NCBI RefSeq assembly: GCF_032452875.1 | Contig: NW_026893633.1 | Coordinates: forward strand, 310,001 to 374,000 | Origin: Bos javanicus | Lineage: Eukaryota > Chordata > Mammalia > Artiodactyla > Bovidae | Reading direction: 5' to 3' | DNA length: 64,000 bases | Notes under the pieces: model-generated | Database searches by the model: none | What the model was told of the DNA's origin: nothing | The model's input: the letters and a program-made list of their open reading frames with translations, nothing else | Program-made: the position numbers and the translations under genes | Part shown: positions 1 to 14,811 of the stretch, in pieces | Layout: each line of letters begins with the position of its first letter | Numbering within the stretch: the first letter of the stretch is position 1

Positions 1-1405
1 TCACGTGGCTGATCACACACGTATCACATGATTGATCATGCACTGATCACGTGGGTGTCATGCACTGATCACGTGGCTATCATGCACTGATCACGTGCCT
101 GATCAGGCAATGATCACGTAGTTACCATGTACTGGTCACGTGACTGATCATGCACTGATCACGTAATTGATCATGCACTGATCATGTGGCTTATCATGCA
201 CTGATCACGTGGCTGATCATACACTGATCACATAACTGATCATGCACTGATCACGTGACTGATCATGCACTGATCACGTGGCTATCATGCACTGATCACT
301 TGGCTGGACATACACTGATCACGTGCCTGGTCATGCACAGATTACATGACTGATCATGCACTGAACACGTGACTGATCATGCACTGATCACGTGGCTATA
401 ATGCACTACTCACGTGGCTGATCATGCAATGATCATGTAGCTACCATCTACCGGTCAGGTGACTGATCATACACCCATCAGGTGACGGATCATGCACTGA
501 TCACGTGGCTGATCATACACTGATAACCTGCCTGGTCATGCACAGATCACGTGGCAAATCATGAACTGATCACATAGCTATCATGAACTGATCACCTGGC
601 TGATCATGCACTGATCACGTGGCTAACATGCACTGGTCACGTGACTGATCATGCACTGATCAGGTAATTGATCATGCACTGATCACGTGACTGATCATGC
701 ACAGATCACGTGACTGATCATGCACTGATCACGTGGCTATCATGCACTGCTCACCTGGCTGATCATGCAATGATCACACAGCTACCATGTACTGGTCACA
801 TGACTGATCATGCACTGATCACATAATTGATCATGCACTGATCACCTGGCTTATCATGCATTGATTATGTGACTGATCATGTGCTGATCAAGTTTAGTGT
901 CACACACTGATCATGTGCCTCTGGAGGCAATCAACATAGAGCTGAGTAGGCAGGAATCAGTCAGCAGGCTATAATCATGGAACTCACCTCTGAGAAATCA
1001 TGCTGCTCAGCTGGCAATAATCAAGTAGATGACCAGGCAGGATATACGCAGCACAGGTGGCAATTGTCAAGGAGATGACAGGCAGGAATCATGCAGCTCA
1101 GCTGGAAATTGTCAAGCAGATGAGCAGACAGTAATCACGCAGCTCAGCATGCCCTGATCACGTGACTGAGCATGCACTGTTCACGTGGCTGATCACACAC
1201 CTATCACGTGACTGATCATGCACTGATCATGTGATTGATCATGCACTGATCACGTGGCTATCATGCACTGATCACTTGGCTGGACATACACTGATCACGT
1301 GCCTGGTCATGCACTGATCACGTGGCTGATCATACACTGATCACGTGACTGATCATGCACTGATCTCGTGTCTGATCATGCACTGATCAGGTGGCTATCA
1401 TGCAC
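1..1405. repeat. 1.4-kb block duplicated at 14,812-16,216 (copy 1)
   Basis: Base 1 aligns with 14,812 and the match stays almost perfect, including island L1 against L10, to about 1,405/16,216. The partner then holds about 236 extra bp. Alignment resumes at 1,441 against 16,488 and continues to about 1,820. The true left end lies outside the window. Confidence 0.85.
918..1155 (+). repeat. Leader-like island L1 (subfamily A)
   Basis: It begins CCTCTGGAGGCAAT and ends near GCATGCCCTG. The first base changes mark subfamily A (AACATAGAGCTGAG, GAATCAGTCAGCAGG). It is homologous to the post-PBS leader of the right array but has no PBS or LTR in front. Nearly identical to L10 (15,729), with which it shares the AAGTTT upstream variant. 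Confidence 0.88.
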
Positions 1406-2028
1406 TGATCAGGTAATTGATCCTGCACTGATCACGTGGCTCTCATGCACTGATCACGTGGCTGTCATGCACTGATCACGTGGCTGATCACACACGTATC
1501 ACATGACTGATCATGCACTGATCACGTGGGTATCATGCACTGATCACGCGGCTGATCATACACTGATCACCTGCCTGGTCATGAACAGATCACGTGACTA
1601 ATCATGAACTGATCACGTAGCAGTCATTCACTGATCACCTGGCTGATCATGCACTGATCAGGTGGCTATCATGCAATGATCACGTGGCTATCCTGCACTG
1701 ATCACGTGGATGATCATGCACTGTTCACGTGCCTGATCATGTACTGATCACGTGACTGATCATGCACTGATCACGTGGCTGATCATGCACTGATCACGTA
1801 ATTGATCATGCACTTATCACGTGACTGATCATGCACTGATCACGTGGCTATCATGCACTGCTCACGTGGCTGATCATGCAATGATCACGCAGCTACCATG
1901 TACTGGTCACATGACTGATCATACACTGATCACATAATTGATCATGCACTGATGACCTGGCTTATCATGCATTGATCATGTGACTGATCATGTGCTGATC
2001 ATGTTTGGTGTCACACACTGATCATGTG

Positions 2029-2266
2029 CCTCTGGAGGCAATGAACATAGAGCTGAGTAGGCAGGAATCAGTCAGCAGGCTATAATCATGGAACTCAGCT
2101 GTGAGAATTCATGCTGCTCAGCTGGCAATAATCAAGTAGATGAGCAGGCAGGAATTACGCAGCACAGGTGGCAATTGTCAAGGAGATGACAGGCAGGAAT
2201 CGTGCAGCTCAGCTGGAAATTGTCAAGCAGATGAGCAGACAGTAATCACGCAGCTCAGCAGGCCCT
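2029..2266 (+). repeat. Leader-like island L2 (subfamily A)
   Basis: Subfamily A island preceded by the typical TTTGGTGTCACACACTGATC stretch. It carries GTGAGAATTC where other A copies have CTGAGAAATC. It ends in the usual CAGCAGGCCCTG before satellite resumes. Confidence 0.88.
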
Positions 2267-2640
2267 GATCACGTGACTGAGCATGCACTGTTCACGTGGC
2301 TGATCACACACCTATCACATGAATGATCATGCACTGATCATGTGACTGATCATGCACTGATCACGTAGCTATCTTGCACTGATCACTTGGCTGATCATGC
2401 ACTCATCACTGGACTGATCGTGCACTGATCACAGCGCTATCGTGCATTGACTACATGACTCCATATGCACTGATCACCTGAATGATCATGCACTGATCAC
2501 GTGACTGACCAAGCACTGATCACGTGACTGATCATGCACTGATCACATGGCTGATCATGTACTGATCACGTGGCTATCATGCACTGCTCACGTGGCTGAT
2601 CATGCAATGATCATATTTGCTATCATACACTGATCATTTG

Positions 2641-2881
2641 TCTCTTGAGGCAATAAACAAAGAGCTGAGTAGGCACGAATCAAACAGTCAGCACGCAATA
2701 ATCATGGAACTCAGGTGTGAGGAATCATGCTGCTCAGCTTGCAATAATTAAGCAGCTGAGCAGGCAGGAATTACGCAGCACAGCTGGCAATTGTCAATCA
2801 GATGACAGGCAGTAATCATGCAGATCAGCTGGCAATTTTCAAGCAGATGAGCAGACAGTAATCACGCAGCTCAGCAGGCCC
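2641..2881 (+). repeat. Leader-like island L3 (subfamily B)
   Basis: Subfamily B island (AATAAACAAAGAGCTGAG, GAATCAAACAGTCAGCA). The opening is altered to TCTCTTGAGGCAAT and it contains CAATAATTAAGCAG. It lies only about 370 bp after L2, the closest A-B pair in the first 20 kb. Confidence 0.85.
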
Positions 2882-4498
2882 AGATCACGTGACTGAGCAT
2901 GCACTATTCACGTGGCTGATCATACACTGATCACGTGATGATCATGCACTGATCACTTCGATATCATGCACTGATCACGTGGCTGATCATACACTGTTCA
3001 CGTGTCTGACCACGCACTGATCACGTGGCTATCATGCACTGATCACGTGGCTGAACATGCACTGTTCACTTCTCTGATCACACACCTGTCACGTGACATA
3101 TGCACTGATCACGTGGCACTCATGCACTGACCACGTGGCTGATCATACTCTGCTCACGAAACTGATCATGCTCACATCACGTGGCTATCATGCACTGCTC
3201 ACGTGGCTCGTCATGGAATGATCACGTAGCTACCATATACTGGTCACGTGACTGATCATGCACTGATCTCGTAATTGATCCTGCACTGATCACTTGGCTC
3301 ATCATGCACTGATCACGTGGCTGATCACACATGTATCACGTGACTGATCATGCACTGATCACGTGGCTCTCATGCACTGATCATGTGGCTATCATGCACT
3401 GATCATGTAGCTATCATGCACTGATCACTTGGCTGATCACGCAATGATCACGTAGCTACCATGTACTGGTCATGTGACTGATCATATACTGATCACGTAA
3501 TTGATCCTGCACTGATCACATGGCTCATCATGCACTGATCCGGTGGCTGATCACACAAGAATCACGTGACAGATCATGTACAGATCACGTAAATAATCAT
3601 GAAGTGATCACGTGGCTATCCTGCACTGATCACGTGGATAACATGCACTGATCACGTGGCTGATCACACACGTATCACGTGATTGATCATGCACTGATCA
3701 CGTGGCTATCATGCACTGATCACGTGGCTATCTTGCACTGATCACTTGGCTGATCATACACTCATCTCGGGACTGATCCTGCACTGATCACGGCGCTGTC
3801 ATGCATTGACTACATGACTCCACATGCACTGATCACCTGGATGATCATGCACTGATCACATGAATGACCATGCACTGATCACCTGGATGATCATGCACTG
3901 ATCACATGGCTGATCATGCACTGATCACGTGGCTATCATGCACTGCTCACGTGGCTGATCTGGCAATGATCACGTAGCTACCATATATTGGTCACGTGAC
4001 TGATCATGCACTGATCACGTAATTGATCATGCACTGATCATGTGGCTGATCATGCACTGATCACGTGGCTGATCATGCACTGATCACCTGACTGACCATG
4101 CAGTGATCACGTGGCTATCATTCACTACTCACGCGGCTAATCATGCAATGATCATGTAGCTACCATGTACAGGTCACGTGAATGATCATACACCCATCAG
4201 GTGACTGATCATGCACTGATCACGTGGCTATCATGCACTGATCACGAGCCTGATCATGCACTGATCACGTCTATATCATGCACTGATCACATGACTGCCC
4301 ATGCACTGATCACGTGGGTGATCATACACTAATCATGTGACAGATCGTGCACTGATCACGTGGCTGATCATGCACTGATACCGTGACTGAGCATGGACTG
4401 ATCACATGACTATCATGTAGTGATTACGTGAATTAATGGCGCTGATCATGTGACTGATCATGTGCTGATCATGTTTGCTATCATACACTGATCATGTG

Positions 4499-4741
4499 CC
4501 TCTGGAGGCAATAAACAAAGAGCTGAGTAGGCATGAATCAAACAGTCAGCAGGCAATAATCATGGAACTCAGGTGTGAGGAATCATGCTGCTCAGCTGGC
4601 AATAATCAAGCAGCTGAGCAGGCAGAAATTACGCAGGCCAGCTGGCAATTGTCAAGCAGATGACAGGCAGGAATCGTGCAGCTCAGGTGGCAATTGTCAA
4701 GCAGCTGAGCAGACAGTAATCACGCAGCTCAGCAGGCCCTG
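4499..4741 (+). repeat. Leader-like island L4 (subfamily B)
   Basis: Subfamily B island preceded by TTTGCTATCATACACTGATC. A TTG-initiated 62-codon frame runs through it and recurs in sister islands; nothing supports it being translated. It pairs with L6, 3,914 bp downstream, within the larger duplication. Confidence 0.88.
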
Positions 4742-6339
4742 GTCACGTGACTGAGCATGCACTGTTCACGTGGCTGATCAATACTGATCACGTGATTGAT
4801 CATGGACTGATCACTTGGATATCATATACTCTTCACGTGGCTGATCATACACTGATCACGTGTCTGACCATGCACTGATCACGTGGCTGATCATACACTG
4901 CTCAGGTAACTGATCATGCACTGATCACGTGGCTGAACATGCACTGTTCACGTGGCTGATCAAACACCTGTCACGTGGCTATCATGCACTGCTCACGTGG
5001 CTCGTCATGGAATGATCACGTAGCTACAATATACTGGTCACGTGACTGATCATGCACAGATCACGTCAATGATCATGCACTGTTCAAGTTACTGATCATG
5101 TACTGATCACGTGACTGATCTTGCACTGACCACGTGGCTATCATGCTCTGCTCACGTGGCTGATCATGCAAGGATCACGTAGCAACCATGTACTGGTCAC
5201 GTGATTGATCATGCACTGATCACGTAATTGATCCTGCACTGATCACGTGGCTGATCATGAACTGATCACGTGGCTGATCACACATGTATCACGTGACTGA
5301 TCATGACCTGATCACGTGGCTCTCATGCACTGATCATGTGGCTATCATGCACTGATCACGTAGCTATCATGCACTGATCACGTGGCTGATCACGCAATGA
5401 TCACGTAGCTACCATGTAGTGGTCATGTGACTGATCATGCACTGATCACGTAATTGATCCTGCACTGATCACATGACTCATCACGCACTGATCCGGTGGC
5501 TGATCACACACGAATCACGTGACTGATCATGCACTGATCACGTGGCTGATCATACACTGATCACGTGACTGATCATGCACTGATCACGTGACTGATCATG
5601 CAATGATCACGTGGCTATCATGCACTGATCACGTGGCTGATCATGCACTGATCACGTAATTGATCATGCACTTATCACGTGGCTGATCATACACTGATCA
5701 CGTGACTGATCATGCACTGATCACGTGACTGATCATGCACTGATCACGTGGCTATCATGCACTGATCACTTGACTGGTCACACACTGATCACATGACTGA
5801 TCATGCACTGTTCACGTGACTGATCATGTACAGATCACGTGAATAATCATGAAGTGATCACGTGGCTATTCTGCACTGATCACGTGGATATCATGCACTG
5901 ATCACGTGGCTGATCACACATGAATCACGTGGCTGTCATGCACAGATCACGTGGCTATCATGCACTGATCACGTGGCTATCATGCACTGATCACCTGGCT
6001 TATCATGCAATGGTCACGTAGCTACCATGCACTGGTCACGTGACTGATCATGCACTGATCAGGTAATTGATCATGCAATGATCACGTGACTGATCATGCA
6101 CAGATCACATGTCTGATCATGCACAGATCAAGTGACTGATCATGCAGTGATCACGTGGCTATCATGCACTGCTCACGTGGCTGATCATGCAATGATCACG
6201 CAGCTACCATGTACTGGTCACATGACTGATCATGCACTGATCACATAATTGATCATGCACTGATCACCTGGCTTATCATGCATTGATCATGTGACTGATC
6301 ATGTGCTGATCATGTTTGGTGTCACACACTGATCATGTG

Positions 6340-6578
6340 CCTCTGGAGGCAATGAACATAGAGCTGAGTAGCCAGGAATCAGTCAGCAGGCTATAATCAT
6401 GGAACTCACCTCTGAGAAATCATGCTGCTCAGCTGGCAATAATCAAACAGATGAGCAGGCAGGAATTACGCAGCTCAGGTGGCAATTGTCAAGGAGAGGA
6501 CAGGCAGGAATCGTGCAGCTCAGCTGGAAATTGTCAAGCAGATGAGCAGACAGTAATCACGCAGCTCAGCAGGCCCTG
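6340..6578 (+). repeat. Leader-like island L5 (subfamily A)
   Basis: Subfamily A island with GAGCTGAGTAGCCAGG and CAAGGAGAGGACAGG. It closely matches L11 (19,061), which shares the GAGAGGACAGG variant, and L7 (10,095). Confidence 0.88.
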
Positions 6579-6936
6579 ATCACGTGACTGAGCACGCACT
6601 GTTCACATGGCTGATCACACAGCTATCACGTGACTGATCATGCACTGATCATGTGACTGATCATGCACTGATCACGTAGCTATCTCGCACTGATCACTTG
6701 GCTGATCATACACTCATCACTGGACTGATCGTGCACTGCTCACGGCGCTATCATGCATTGACTACATGACTCCACATGCACTGATCACGTGGATGATCAT
6801 GCACTGATCACGTGACTGACCATGCACTGATCACGTGGCTGATAATGCACTGATCACGTGGCTGATCATGCACTGATCACGTGGCTATCATGCTCTGCTC
6901 ACGTGGCTGATCATGCAAGAATCACGTAGCAACCAT

Positions 6937-7388
6937 GTACTGGTCACGTGACTGATCATGCACTGATCTCGTAATTGATCCTGCACTGATCACGTGGCTC
7001 ATCGTGCACTGATCTCGTGGCTGATCACACATGTATCACGTGACTGATCATGCACTGATCACGTGGCTCTCATGCACTGATCATGTGGCTATCATGCACT
7101 GATCACGTAGCTATCATGCACTGATCACTTGGCTGATCACGCAATGATCACGTAGCTACCATGTACTGGTCACGTGACTGATCATGCACTGATCTCGTAA
7201 TTGATCCTGCACTGATCACGTGGCTCATTGTGCACTGATCTCGTGGCTGATCACACATGTATCACGTGACTGATCATGCACTGATCACGTGGCTCTCATG
7301 CACTGATCATGTGGCTATCATGCACTGATCACGTAGCTATCATGCACTGATCACTTGGCTGATCACGCAATGATCACGTAGCTACCAT
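6937..7388. repeat. 226-bp tandem duplication (2 copies)
   Basis: GTACTGGTCACGTGAC starts at 6,937 and 7,163, and the related GTACTGGTCATGTGAC at 7,389, so spacing is 226 bp twice. Both copies share CTCGTAATTGATCC and CTGATCTCGTGGCTG. The corresponding single copy lies at about 3,237-3,462. Confidence 0.8.
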
Positions 7389-8412
7389 GTACTGGTCATG
7401 TGACTGATCATATACTGATCACGTAATTGATCCTGCACTGATCACATGGCTCATCATGCACTGATCCGGTGGCTGATCACACAATTATCACGTGACAGAT
7501 CATGTACAGATCACGTAAATAATCATGAAGTGATCACGTGGCTATCCTGCACTGATCACGTGGATAACATGCACTGATCACGTGGCTGATCACACACGTA
7601 TCACGTGACTGATCATGCACTGATCACGTGGCTATCATGCACTGATCACGTGGCTATCTTGCACTGATCACTTGGCTGATCATACACTCATCTCGGGACT
7701 GATCGTGCACTGATCACGGCGCTATCATGCATTGACTACATGACTCCACATGCACTGATCACCTGGATGATCATGAACTGATCACATGAATGACCATGCA
7801 CTGATCACCTGGATGATCATGCACTGATCACATGGCTGATCATGCACTGCTCACGTGGCTATCATGCACTGCTCACGTGGCTGATCTGGCAATGATCACG
7901 TAGCTACCATATATTGGTCACGTGACTGATCATGCACTAATCACGTAATTGATCATGCACTGATCATGTGGCTGATCATGCACTGATCACGTGGCTGATC
8001 ATGCACTGATCACCTGACTGACCATGCAGTGATCACGTGGCTATCATTCACTACTCACGCGGCTGATCATGCAATGATCATGTAGCTACCATGTACAGGT
8101 CACCTGAATGATCATACACCCATCAGGTGACTGATCATGCACTCATCACGTGGCTATCATGCACTGATCACGAGCCTGATCATGCACTGATCACGTCTAT
8201 ATCATGCACTGATCACATGACTGCCCATGCACTGATCACGTGGGTGATCATACACTAATCATGTGACAGATCGTGCACTGATCACGTGGCTGATCATGCA
8301 CTGATACCGTGACTGAGCATGGACTGATCACATGACTATCATGTAGTGATCACGTGACTTAATGGCGCTGATCATGCGCTGATCATGTTTGCTATCATAC
8401 ACTGATCATGTG

Positions 8413-8655
8413 CCTCTGGAGGCAATAAACAAAGAGCTGAGTAGGCACGAATCAAACAGTCAGCAGGCAATAATCATGGAACTCAGGTGTGAGGAATCAT
8501 GCTGCTCAGCTGGCAATAATCAAGCAGCTGAGCAGGCAGGAATTTCGCAGCCCAGCTGGCAATTGTCAAGCAGATGACAGGCAGGAATCGTGCAGCTCAG
8601 GTGGCAATTGTCAAGCAGCTGAGCAGACAGTAATCACGCAGCTCAGCAGGCCCTG
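8413..8655 (+). repeat. Leader-like island L6 (subfamily B)
   Basis: Subfamily B island and the partner of L4 in the roughly 3.9-kb duplication. It differs from L4 by a few substitutions, such as GGAATTTCGCAGCCC. Confidence 0.88.
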
Positions 8656-10094
8656 GTCACGTGACTGAGCATGCACTGTTCACGTGGCTGATCAATAATG
8701 ATCACGTGATTGATCATGGACTGATCACTTGGATATCATGTACTCATCACGTGGCTGATCATACACTGATCACGTGTCTGACCATGCACTGATCACGTGG
8801 CTGATCATACACTGCTCAGGTAACTGATCATGCACTGATCACGTGGCTGAAAATGCACTGTTCACGTGGCTGATCAAACACCTGTCACGTGGCTATCATG
8901 CACTGCTCACGTGGCTCGTCATGGAATGATCACGTAGCTACCATATACTGGTCACGTGACTGATCATGCACAGATCACGTCAATGATCATGCACTGTTCA
9001 AGTGACTGATCATGTACTGATCACGTGACTGATCATGCACTGACCACGTGGCTATCATGCTCTGCTCACGTGGCTGAACATGCAAGGATCACGTAGCAAC
9101 CATGTACTGGTCACGTGATTGATCATGCACTGATCACGTAATTGATCCTGCACTGATCACGTGGCTGATCATGAACTGATCACGTGGCTGATCACACATG
9201 AAGCACGTGACTGATCATGAACTGATCACGTGGCTCTCATGCACTGATCATGTGGCTATCATGCACTGATCACGTAGCTATCATGCACTGATCACGTGGC
9301 TGATCACGCAATGATCACGTAGCTACCATGTAGTGGTCATGTGACTGATCATGCACTGATCACGTAATTGATCCTGCACTGATCACATGACTCATCACGC
9401 ACTGATCCGGTGGCTGATCACACACGAATCACGTGACTGATCATGCACTGATCACGTGGCTGATCATACACTGATCACGTGACTGATCATGCACTGATCA
9501 CGTGACTGATCATGCACTGATCACGTGGCTATCATGCACTGATCAATTGGCTGGTCATACACTGATCACATGACTGATCATGCACTGTTCACGTGACTGA
9601 TCATGTACAGATCACGTGAATAATCATGAAGTGATCACGTGGCTATTCTGCACTGATCACGTGGATATCATGCACTGATCACGTGGCTGATCACACACGA
9701 ATCACGTGGCTGATCATGCACTGATCACGTGGCTATCATGCACTGATCACGTGGCTATCATGCACTGATCACCTGGCTGATCATGCAATGATCACGTAGC
9801 TACCATGCACTGGCCACGTGACTGATCATGCACTGATCAGGTAATTGATCATGCACAGATCACATGACTGATCATGCACAGATCAAGTGACTGATCATGC
9901 ACTGATCACGTGGCTATCATGCACTGCTCACGTGGCTGATCATGCAATGATCACGCAGCTACCATGTACTGGTCACATGACTGATCATGCACTGATCACG
10001 TAATTGATCATGCACTGATCACCTGGCTTATCATGCATTGATCATGTGACTGATCATGTGCTGATCATGTTTGGTGTCACACACTGATCATGTG

Positions 10095-10333
10095 CCTCTG
10101 GAGGCAATGAACATAGAGCTGAGTAGGCAGGAATCAGTCAGCAGGCTATAATCATGGAACTCAACTCTGAGAAATCATGCTGCTCAGCTGGCAATAATCA
10201 AATAGATGAGCAGGCAGGAATTACGCAGCTCAGGTGGCAATTGTCAAGGAGATGGCAGGCAGGAATCGTGCAGCTCAGCTGGAAATTGTCAAGCAGATGA
10301 TCAGACAGTAATCACGCAGCTCAGCAGTCCCTG
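10095..10333 (+). repeat. Leader-like island L7 (subfamily A)
   Basis: Subfamily A island and partner of L5 in the roughly 3.75-kb duplication. Private changes include GAACTCAACTCTGAG and CAGCAGTCCCTG at the end. Confidence 0.87.
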
Positions 10334-11386
10334 ATCACGTGACTGAGCATGCACTGTTCACATGGCTGATCACACAGCTATCACGTGACTGATCATGCAC
10401 TGATCATGTGACTGATCATGCACTGATCACGTAGCTATCTCGCACTGATCACTTGGCTGATCATACACTCATCACGGGACTGATGGTGCACTGATCACGG
10501 CGCTATCATGCATTGACTACATAACTCCACATGCACTGATCACGTGGATGATCATGCACTGATCACGTGACTGACCATGCACTGATCACGTGGCTGATAA
10601 TGCACTGATCACGTGGCTGATCATGCACTGATCACGTGGCTATCATGCACTGCTGACGTGGCTGATCTGGGAATGATCACGTAGCTACCATGTACTGGTC
10701 ACGTGACTGATCATGCACTGATCACGTAATTGATCATGCACTGATCATGGGGCTGATCATGCACTGATCACGTGGCTGATCATAGACTGATCACGTGACT
10801 GATCATGCAATGATCATGTGGCTGATCATGCACTGATCACGTGGCTGATCATACACTGAACACGTGACTGACATGCACTGATCACGTGGCTATCATGCAC
10901 TGCTCACGTGGCTGATCATGTGATATTCACGCAGCTACCATGTACTGGTCACATGACTGATCATGCACTGATCATGTGACTGATCATGCAGTGATCACGT
11001 GGCTATCGTGCACTACTCACGTGGCTGATCATGCAATGATCATGTAGCTACCATGTACAGGTCACGTGAATGATCATACACCCATCAGGTGACTGATCAT
11101 GCACTGATCACGTGGCTATCATGCACTGATCACGAGACTGATCATGCACTGATCACATCTATATCATGCACTGATCAAATGACTGCCCATGCACTGATCA
11201 CGTGGATGATCATACACTAATCATGTGACAGATCATGCACTAATCACGTGGCTGATCATGCACTGATACCGTGACTGAGAATGGACTAATCACATGCCTA
11301 TCATGTAGTGAACACGTGACTTAATGGCGCTGATCATGTGACTGATCATGCGCTGATCATGTTTGCTATCATACACTGATCATGTG

Positions 11387-11628
11387 CCTCTGGAGGCAAT
11401 AAACAAAGAGCTGAGTAGGCACGAATCATACAGTCAGCAGGCAATAATCATGGAACTCAGCTGTGAGGAATCATGCTGCTCAGCTGGCAATAATCAAGCA
11501 GCTAGCAGGCAGGAATTATACAGCACAGCTGGCAATTGTCAAGCAGATGACAGGCAGGAATTGTGCAGCTCAGCTGGCAATGGACAAGCAGATGAGCAGA
11601 CAGTAATCACGCAGCATAGCAGGCCCTG
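11387..11628 (+). repeat. Leader-like island L8 (subfamily B)
   Basis: Subfamily B island with a one-base loss (CAGCTAGCAGG) that shifts the frame seen in sister copies and joins it to a longer 88-codon frame. The frame change is tolerated, which argues against coding. Confidence 0.87.
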
Positions 11629-13976
11629 ATCACGTGACTGAGCATGCACTGTTCACGTGGCTGATCATACACTGATCACGTGATTGATCACGCAGTGATC
11701 ACTTGGATATCATGCACTGATCACGTGGCTGATCATACTCTGCTCACGAAACTCATCATGCACACATCACGTGGCTATCAGGCACTCCTCACGTGGTTCA
11801 TCATGGAATGATCACGAAGCTACCATATACTGGTCACGTGACTGATCATGCACAGATCATGTAAATGATCATGCACTGTTCACGTGACTGATCATGTACT
11901 GATCACGTGACTGATAATGCACTGATCACGTGGCTATCATGCTCTGCTCACGTGGCTGATCATGCAACGATCACGTAGCAACCATGTACTGGTCACGTGA
12001 CTGATAATGCACTGATCATGTAATTAATACTGCACTGATCACCTGACTCATCATGCACTGATCAATTGGCTGATCATGCAATGATCACGTAGCTACCATG
12101 TACTGGTGACGTGACTGATCTTGCACTGATCACGTAAATGATCATGCACTGATCACGTGGCTGATCAAGCACTGATCACGTGGCTACCATGCAGTGTTAA
12201 CGTGGCTGATTATGCAATGATCACGCAGCAACCATGTACTGGTCACGTGACTGATCATGCACTGATCATGTGTCTGATCATGCACTGATCACGTGACTGA
12301 TCATGCACTGATCACGTGACTGATCATGCACTGATCACGTGGCTATCATGCACTTATCACTTGGCTGGTCATACACTGATCACGCCCCTACCATGTACTG
12401 GTCACGTGACTGATCATGCACTGATCACGTGGCTATCATGCACTGTTCACATGGCTGGTCATACACTGATCACGTGACTGATCATGCACTGATCACGTGA
12501 CTGATCATGCACTGATCACGTGACTGATCATGCACTGATCTCGTGGCTATCATGCACGGCTCATGTGGCTGATCATGCAATGATCACCTAGCTACCATAT
12601 ACTGGTCACCTGGCTGATCATGCACTGATCACGTGGCTGATCATGCACTGATACCGTGACTCAGCATGGACTGATCAAATGACTATCATGTAGTGATCAC
12701 GTGACTTAATGGCTCTGATCACGTGACTGATCATGCAGTGATCACGTGGCTATCATGCACCACTCACGTGGCTCATCATGCAATGATCATGTAGCTACCA
12801 TGTACAGGTCACGTGAATGTTCATACACCCATCAGGTGACTGATCATGCACTGATCACGTAATTGATCATGCACTGATCATGTGGCTGATCATGCACTGA
12901 TCACGTGGCTGATCATCCACTGATCACGTGACTGATCATGCACTGATCACGTGACTGATCATGCACTGATCACGTGGCTATCATGCACTGATTACTTGGC
13001 TGGTCATACACTGATCACGTGCCTGGTCATGCACAGATTACATGACTGATCATGCACTGAACACTTGATTGATCATGCACTGATCACGTGGCTATCATGC
13101 ACTACTCACGTGGCTGATCATGCAATGATCATGTAGCTAACATGTACCGGTCATGTGACTGATCATACACCCATTAGGTGACGGATCATGCACTGATCAC
13201 GTCGCTGATCATACACTGACCACCTGCCTGGTCATGCACAGATCACGTGACAAATCATGAACTGATCATATAGCTATCATGAAATGATCACCTGGCTGAT
13301 CATGCACTGATCACGTGGCTTATCATGCACTGATACCGTGACTGAGCATGGACTGATCACATGACTATCATGTAGTGATCACTTGACTTAATGACTCTGA
13401 TCATGTGACTGATCATGCGCTGATCATGTTTGCTATCATACACTGATCATGTGCCTGGTCATGCACAGATTACATGACTGATCATGCACTGATCACGTGA
13501 CTGATCATGCAGTGATCACGTGGCTATCATGCACTACTCACGTGGCTGATCATGCAATGATCATGTAGCTACCATGTACAGGTCACGTGAATGATCATAC
13601 ACCCATTAGGTGACTGATAATGCACTGATCACGTGGCTATCATGCACTGTTCACGTGGCTGATGATACACTGATCACCTGCCTGGTCATGCACAGATCAC
13701 GTGACTAATCATGAACTGATCACGAGACTGATCATGCACTGATCAAGTCTATATCATGCACTGATCACATGACTGCCCATGCACTGAACACGTGGGTGAT
13801 CATACACTAGTCATGTGACAGATCATGCTCTGATCACGTGGCTGATCATGCACTGATACCGTGACTGAGCATGGACTGATCACATGACTATCATGTAGTG
13901 ATCACGTGACTTAATGGCGCTGATCATGTGACTGATCATGCGCTGATCATGTTTGCTATCATACACTGATCATGTG

Positions 13977-14219
13977 CCTCTGGAGGCAATAAACAAAGAG
14001 CTGAGTAGGCACGAATCAAACAGTCAGCAGGCAATAATCATGGAACTCAGCTGTGAGGAATCATGCTGCTCAGCTGGCAATAATCAAGCAGCTGAGCAGG
14101 CAGGAATTACGCAGCACAGCTGGCAATTGTCAAGCAGATGACAGGCAGGAATCGTGCAGCTCAGCTGGCAATTGTCAAGCAGATGAGCAGACAGTAATCA
14201 CGCAGCTCAGCAGGCCCTG
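13977..14219 (+). repeat. Leader-like island L9 (subfamily B)
   Basis: Subfamily B island close to the B consensus. Another copy of the typical B upstream satellite segment (containing ATGTTTGCTATCATACAC) occurs at about 13,428 but leads into plain satellite instead of an island, so that segment can be separated from the island. Confidence 0.87.
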
Positions 14220-14811
14220 ATCACGTGACTGAGTACGCACTGTTCACGTGGCTGATCATCCACTGTTCACGTGTCTGACCATGCACTGAGTACGTGGCTG
14301 AACATGCACTGTTCACGTGGCTGATCACACACCTGTCACGTGACATATCATGCACTGATCACGTGGCACTCATGCACTGATCACGTGTCTGATCATACTC
14401 TGCTCATGTAACTGATCATGCACACATCACGTGGCTATCATGCACTGCTTACGTGGCTCGTCATGGAATGATCACGTAGCTACCATATACTGGTCACGTG
14501 ACTGATCATGCAAAGATCACGTAAATGATCATGCACTGTTCACGTGACTGATCATGTACTGATCACGTGACTGATCATGCACTGATCACGTGGCTATCAT
14601 GCTCTGCTCAGGTGGCTGATCATGCAAGGATAACGTAGCAGCCATGTACTGGTCACGTGACTGATCATGCACTGATCACGTAATTGATCCTGAACTGATC
14701 ACGTGGCTCATCATGCACTGATCATGTGGCTGATCACACATGTATCACGTGACTGATCATGCACTGATCACGTGGCTCTCATGCATTGATCACGTGGCTG
14801 TCATGCACTGA

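Larger units (their letters stand above)
3237..6892. repeat. Large direct duplication, copy 1 (about 3.7 kb)
   Basis: This copy contains L4 and L5. Landmarks pair with the next copy at shrinking offsets: 3,463/7,389 (3,926), L4/L6 (3,914), L5/L7 (about 3,755). The change in offset reflects small monomer-scale losses. Ends were judged by eye. Confidence 0.7.
7163..10646. repeat. Large direct duplication, copy 2 (about 3.5 kb)
   Basis: Partner containing L6 and L7. It ends near a GCTGACGTGGCTGATCTGGG variant after which the two copies part. A third, partial relative begins with L8. Confidence 0.7.

Noticed and set aside
4475..4663. TTG-started 62-codon frames over subfamily B islands (also at 8,389, 11,363, 13,953 and 25,884)
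   Set aside because: No ATG start, length far below a gene, frame broken by single-base changes in other islands (L8, L3), and present only because the DNA repeat is conserved.
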